In this document: positions 60,015 to 64,000 of the stretch, piece by piece
Layout of the letters: every line of letters begins with the position of its first letter
Position numbering within the stretch: the stretch's first letter is position 1
NCBI GenBank assembly: GCA_948099385.1
Contig: CANUEZ040000105.1
Span: 1,871,001 to 1,935,000, forward strand
Direction of reading: 5' to 3'
From: Fasciola hepatica
Taxonomy: Eukaryota; Platyhelminthes; Trematoda; Plagiorchiida; Fasciolidae
Length of the DNA: 64,000 bases
Notes under the pieces: generated by a model
The model's input: the letters and a program-made list of their open reading frames with translations, nothing else
What the model was told of the DNA's origin: nothing
The model's database searches: none
Made by a program: the position numbers and the translations under genes

Positions 60015-60229
60015 GTGCAACTGAGGCGAACATTTGTGAACAGCGGTTTGCCTAGTACTGTTTCTCGATGCTCGATCTGTGTCACCATTATCAAACCTTC
60101 TCCACTTATTCCGATATCCCATCCTTTTATCGACCTGGTCAAAATCAAAAGAATACGTATTGAAGTTGTCAGTGTGAAATCCCACTTCAATTCAAATTTG
60201 TAAGATGCAGTCAAATGGAATTTAGCAAC

Positions 60230-62390
60230 ATATCTTACGTTCACCAATGTTATTTGAACCGATAACTAAGCGTAACCATTGGAGACACTCTCTATCACCG
60301 GGTCACACGAATTTTGTCCAAGGTTAAGCTAAACACCGATAACCGATCACAAAATAGTAGCAGTTACTGTGCATTGTGTCCTAACTAACTAATATGTTTA
60401 TCACACCTAATTATCAGTGAGGAGAAGGTAATGCCAGCAGGCTGAAATTTACGAGGTACATGTGAATATCCGTTTCAGCACATTATGCCCGTTATTAGGC
60501 AAAATACAATAACCGGGTTCAACCCGTAGTCGCATTGATGAAGTCGATTTATTGATTGTTCATATACCAATAATTGTCCACCGATTTATGTAATTAGTTT
60601 TATCTTATCACTCTGTTGTCAAAAATGGCATTTTTGGATGTTTAATTGTAAATCTCGGTTTCTTTCACCGTCTTATCAAGTGAGAAATGCAATGTAATTT
60701 TCTCGTTGAGAAATGTAGCTACTGATGCAGTCCTCAGTAGCAAGAGTAGAAAATCAAAGCCCCAGAAGTGTATCTGCTCTCGACAAACACACTGTATAGG
60801 TGCTGTTTCATCTGTCCTTCTGGTCATCGTCAGCTACAGTGGCTTTGGTCAAACTGTGACCTGCGAGTACTTGGCGTTTTGTGCTCCTGGGCTCAAATCT
60901 TCACACCCCTTTTCGACAGTCTGTAATTGACCGCAATCCTCTTCGTTAAATATTGCAGCATTCCTATATGACAAATAAACGGGTAGTAAATTATTAGGTT
61001 ATTGAATTTACCAGTGAATCCTATCTGACTTGATCGTTACTTGGAGCTTATTATCTTCGAACACGCATATTTACTGTGTGGCTTTCCAAACTTACCCTAG
61101 AGAGCTTGCTTTCTATCTATGCAACTTATATTTGTTCTCCCTTCACTTGTTGCAAATTGACATCCTGAGTAGAAAAATTGACTCTGATTATGGTAAAAAA
61201 TTTCTGGAATGTGTGTGCCGGTGATAAGAGGTTACCTCGGGGGAGGAGAGAAGAGGCTGAGGGCAAGCTCTCGTGAGATTCATTCCTAAGATTTGATAGG
61301 CATTGTGATGATGGCTTGATCATCTTCTCTTCTTTCGGACAAAATGTGCTGAGGTTCCGTTCAGCCCCTGAATAATTCCGAGATAACCAATCGTGTAAAT
61401 ATCACATAACAGAACTTTAATTCCGTCTTACGTGAGTGATCCGGGGAGAGATCTTAGACAATACATGTGTACAATCTACCAACGGAATACAAATCAACGG
61501 AGTTGTATCAAAGTACTCCACTGTGGAACACAAACAGTCACGGCCTTTTAAACACTAAAGCGAGTTAACAAACACGAAGACTTATATGGATCATACGGGT
61601 TTGATCAACAAATCCAATTCGGTGTTCGGCCACAAGCGTGATGATCCATTCACGTCAAATGCGACCGAGCGAAACGACTGCATAGTGAGATAGACTCCTG
61701 AACACAATCACATGTACGAAGTGTGACAGGATAAACGCCAGTGCACTGTGGAATGGACCAGAATCATCCCTAGACTAATAGCTTCAGGTTAAAATGGCAC
61801 GATATCGAACAAGCTTGTTTTCGGTAACTTCATCCTCTGGCTAATGCAGTTACATGTATGCGGTGGGTAAGCATATTTCCAAAATAATGTTTACAGCATC
61901 CAATTAAAGTTGGTTGATCAGTGTTGTGAGTGTTGTACGGTTCGGAAAAGTGGAAGTGTTTAATTTTCGTGGTTGGGAATGTCAGATGAACAAGGTACAT
62001 CTAGGGGAGTTGACTGACTCAGGTGAATTCTGCGTAAATTTAAGCAAAGCCATCAGTTCAATCGCCCTCGAAAATCACAGACACTTGACTGGCTTTGTGG
62101 CCGTCACTCGTCATCTCCCCGTGAAGCTCCTCTGTCCCGTCACGACCCATAACGGGTGCATGGAATTCTTTGTGACAAGTGCAAATATATGCGAATAGGA
62201 GATATTCCAGTGATTTCCAGTACTCGGAGATGATTGGTTAAGAGTCATTTAGCGTGGTTCTGGAACAATGTTCACTCAAGCCGTGCTTTGCGGTTAGAAG
62301 TAGCGACCTCCCATTTGTCAAAATAGAAGAATGGCAAGAGGCCCAGGACTGTCTGAACTGGAACAAGGCGAAATATTTGCACAAAAGACT
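60230..62390. other. No gene recognised
   Basis: No element motif. One plus-strand frame of 94 residues (61,914-62,198; VHLGELTDSGEFCVNLSKAI within it) is protein-like but unrecognised. Confidence 0.35.
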
Positions 62391-62399
62391 CGGGGATGA

Positions 62400-63290
62400 G
62401 CATACACCGGATTTCGAAGAAAAAACTCTAGATCGACATTAGCCATCGTAACAATTTGAAGTGTCTTAATGATTACGTAGCGAGGAGAAAACGTTAAATT
62501 CTGAAATCGCGGGCCTCAGGAAAACTCTTGCATAAGGCTCCGAGTCGATTTTCAGGTGCATCAAAGACACATAGGTCCTAGTAACTAAATGTGAGCTTTT
62601 GACGCGCATGGCAACTCCCACGGTCTGCACCACATGTTCAATACTGAAAGATGAGATCAGTGCCTTAGATGACAGACGGTCCTGTTCAAAATCGAGAGGA
62701 CCGATATATAAAAATCTGTGATGATCAATTGAGTGAAGATACATTTAGTGGTGGGATATAGTTTTACTTCAACGATTCAGGTGGAATCAGGTAATACTGG
62801 AACAACTTCAAGAAAAGCAAGCTGAACCTCAGTGTATGAGCCTCTGGTGATGGCTTTGCCGTGATTGCGAATTTTGAGGACTGGAAATCTCAACTGGCAC
62901 TTCTAGAAGAGAACTAGACGATTGATTCGTACATCAGACCTCTGAACGAGTTTATTCCGGGAACTCAACTAAGTCCCATGATCTTTCAAAATGATAGTAT
63001 GGACATAAGTACGTCAGTATCACAGTAACGTGGCTTGGGTACCGCACCGTGAAAACTATAGACCGGAGCTTTCACGATCCAGACTTGAACCCAACTTAGA
63101 ATTTCTAAGGCCTATTAGCGGGAAAAATCTACGCCGATAGAACAGTCGCTGCCATTCTGAATGACTTGACGTCCGCCATGTTCGCTGAATGGACGACATA
63201 AAATTTCAAATCGTCCAGAACATCCTCGAAGCAAGTTTGAACGTTGTATCTCCGCTCTTAACAGTAACAATCATTGCATTTCGTAACTAG
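62400..63290 (+). pseudogene. Tc1-like transposase remnant
   Basis: Ordered Tc1 blocks on the plus strand, in shifting frames. Near 62,710-62,830 LSEDTFSGG and NDSGG resemble the region around the first catalytic Asp (W..V.FSDES.F....G). Near 62,850-63,000 come SGDGFAVIANFEDWKSQLAL, then SYIRPLNEFIPGTQ and MIFQND, matching VMVWG.F......YI..L...LIP......FQQDN around the second Asp. Near 63,080-63,190 come FHDPDLNP, a stop, NF, a stop, GLLAGKIYADR and LTSAMFAEW, matching SPDLNPIENLWG.LK..VY...L...I..EW around the last acidic residue. Multiple stops and shifts show it is dead. Terminal inverted repeats were not found. Confidence 0.6.
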
Positions 63291-63299
63291 CTGATAGTT

Positions 63300-64000
63300 T
63301 TGCTATACACCCAAGGATGGGTTTAATAGAAATTCTCACCGTTTGAGGTATATTAGGTCAGGATAAATCAATTCATCTGGGTCATGTTCATAATCAGTGT
63401 GCATGTTTAATGCAGAAACGGGTTTGCATATCAGCATACCAAATGTGGTCTTCCTAACTGGTTGGGTTCAACAATAATTGCAGGCAAACAAAATAGATTC
63501 ATAGACCCTTCGCGCACTATATTGCGCGATGAATTACTTAGTAGAAATGTGAATAACCGACTACTTACATCGAGTTTGTAAGATCACCATTGGTGTTTGC
63601 TCATCAAGCCATCTTTACAAAATTCTCATTCACATCAGTTCTGAAACAGGAATCATTTTTCATTGTCTCCAATTACTGCAATTCTCAGTAATAAAACCCA
63701 AAACGTCCAACTTTCGCCCAACATACCAATTCATCCGATTGAATGAATACCTGGATGCGAGTGAAATCATGATATATATGGGAATATGTAAAGAGGATAG
63801 TCTGCATGACGTGCTTATATTACAGGTCTCGTTGATCATTCGAAATCTTTTACAATTAGATATCAAGACCTTTTATCCTCACCAAAATATCAGGTCTGGT
63901 GGCGCACCCCATTTTTTGGAGCTATCATCAAGATAGTTCGATGGTTATTCCAAGTGATCTTATATTGTTTTTTGCCCTTTGAAAGATGTCTTCAAAATCA
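63300..64000. other. No gene recognised
   Basis: No motif found; short frames only. Confidence 0.4.

Larger units (their letters stand above)
58485..60227 (-). repeat. Right arm of the large inverted duplication
   Basis: The mirror of 53,517-55,255. Its inner edge is inside the retrotransposon coding frame, which continues without interruption into the spacer, so this side is the original arrangement and the left arm the derived copy. Beyond the outer edge the two flanks share nothing. Confidence 0.9.

Noticed and set aside
1..64000. CRISPR array, bacterial operons, riboswitches, rho-independent terminators
   Set aside because: No regularly spaced direct repeats with unique spacers and no prokaryotic gene layout; content is that of an animal genome.

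Overview
The window looks like an intergenic or intronic piece of a repeat-rich animal genome. There are no compact operons or long clean open frames. Instead there are many (TA)n arrays, tRNA-derived short elements, and decayed copies of several animal transposon classes: APE-type (CR1/Jockey-like) non-LTR elements, Penelope-like elements (PLEs), a Ty3/gypsy element and Tc1/mariner elements. This mix is typical of large flatworm genomes; a cestode or trematode is my best guess, but the species cannot be fixed from the sequence alone. No complete protein-coding host gene was found.

Layout. At 0-8 kb there is mostly featureless DNA with a LINE reverse-transcriptase fragment (3.6-4.1 kb) and a tRNA-derived SINE (4.15-4.37 kb). 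At 8.5-15 kb there is a PLE tail, a mariner-like transposase remnant (9.2-9.9 kb), a PLE reverse transcriptase (10.4-11.7 kb), a second SINE copy (12.8 kb) and a Ty3/gypsy integrase remnant (13.7-15.0 kb). The stretch 15-26 kb is mostly empty, with a possible Ig-domain exon (19.9 kb) and a LINE 3' end (25.1-25.5 kb). The best-preserved PLE, with RT motif YVDD and a GIY-YIG region, is at 27.3-28.4 kb, followed by a 365-bp GAT repeat at 29.3 kb. At 31.9-41.3 kb there are (TA)n arrays, hammerhead-like motifs, another PLE tail, a candidate exon with good splice signals (36.4-36.7 kb) and a pair of exon-like repeats in opposite orientation (38.2 and 41.0 kb). At 44-53 kb, minus-strand islands resemble fragments of von Willebrand factor A (VWA) domains, mixed with duplicated PLE tails, a tRNA-Glu-like sequence and direct repeats.

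The most striking structure is at 53.5-60.2 kb. Two nearly identical arms of about 1.74 kb lie in opposite orientation around 3.2 kb. The right arm is continuous with a decayed non-LTR retrotransposon on the minus strand; the left arm carries only the first part of that element. The retrotransposon is itself flanked by related sequences in opposite orientation, each with a (TA)n tract. The last few kb hold a Tc1-like transposase remnant (62.4-63.3 kb).

The recognisable proteins are almost all selfish-element enzymes (endonuclease, reverse transcriptase, integrase, transposase), every one interrupted by stops or shifts. The host-gene candidates are single exon-like islands inferred from splice signals or short domain matches, and are given with low confidence.
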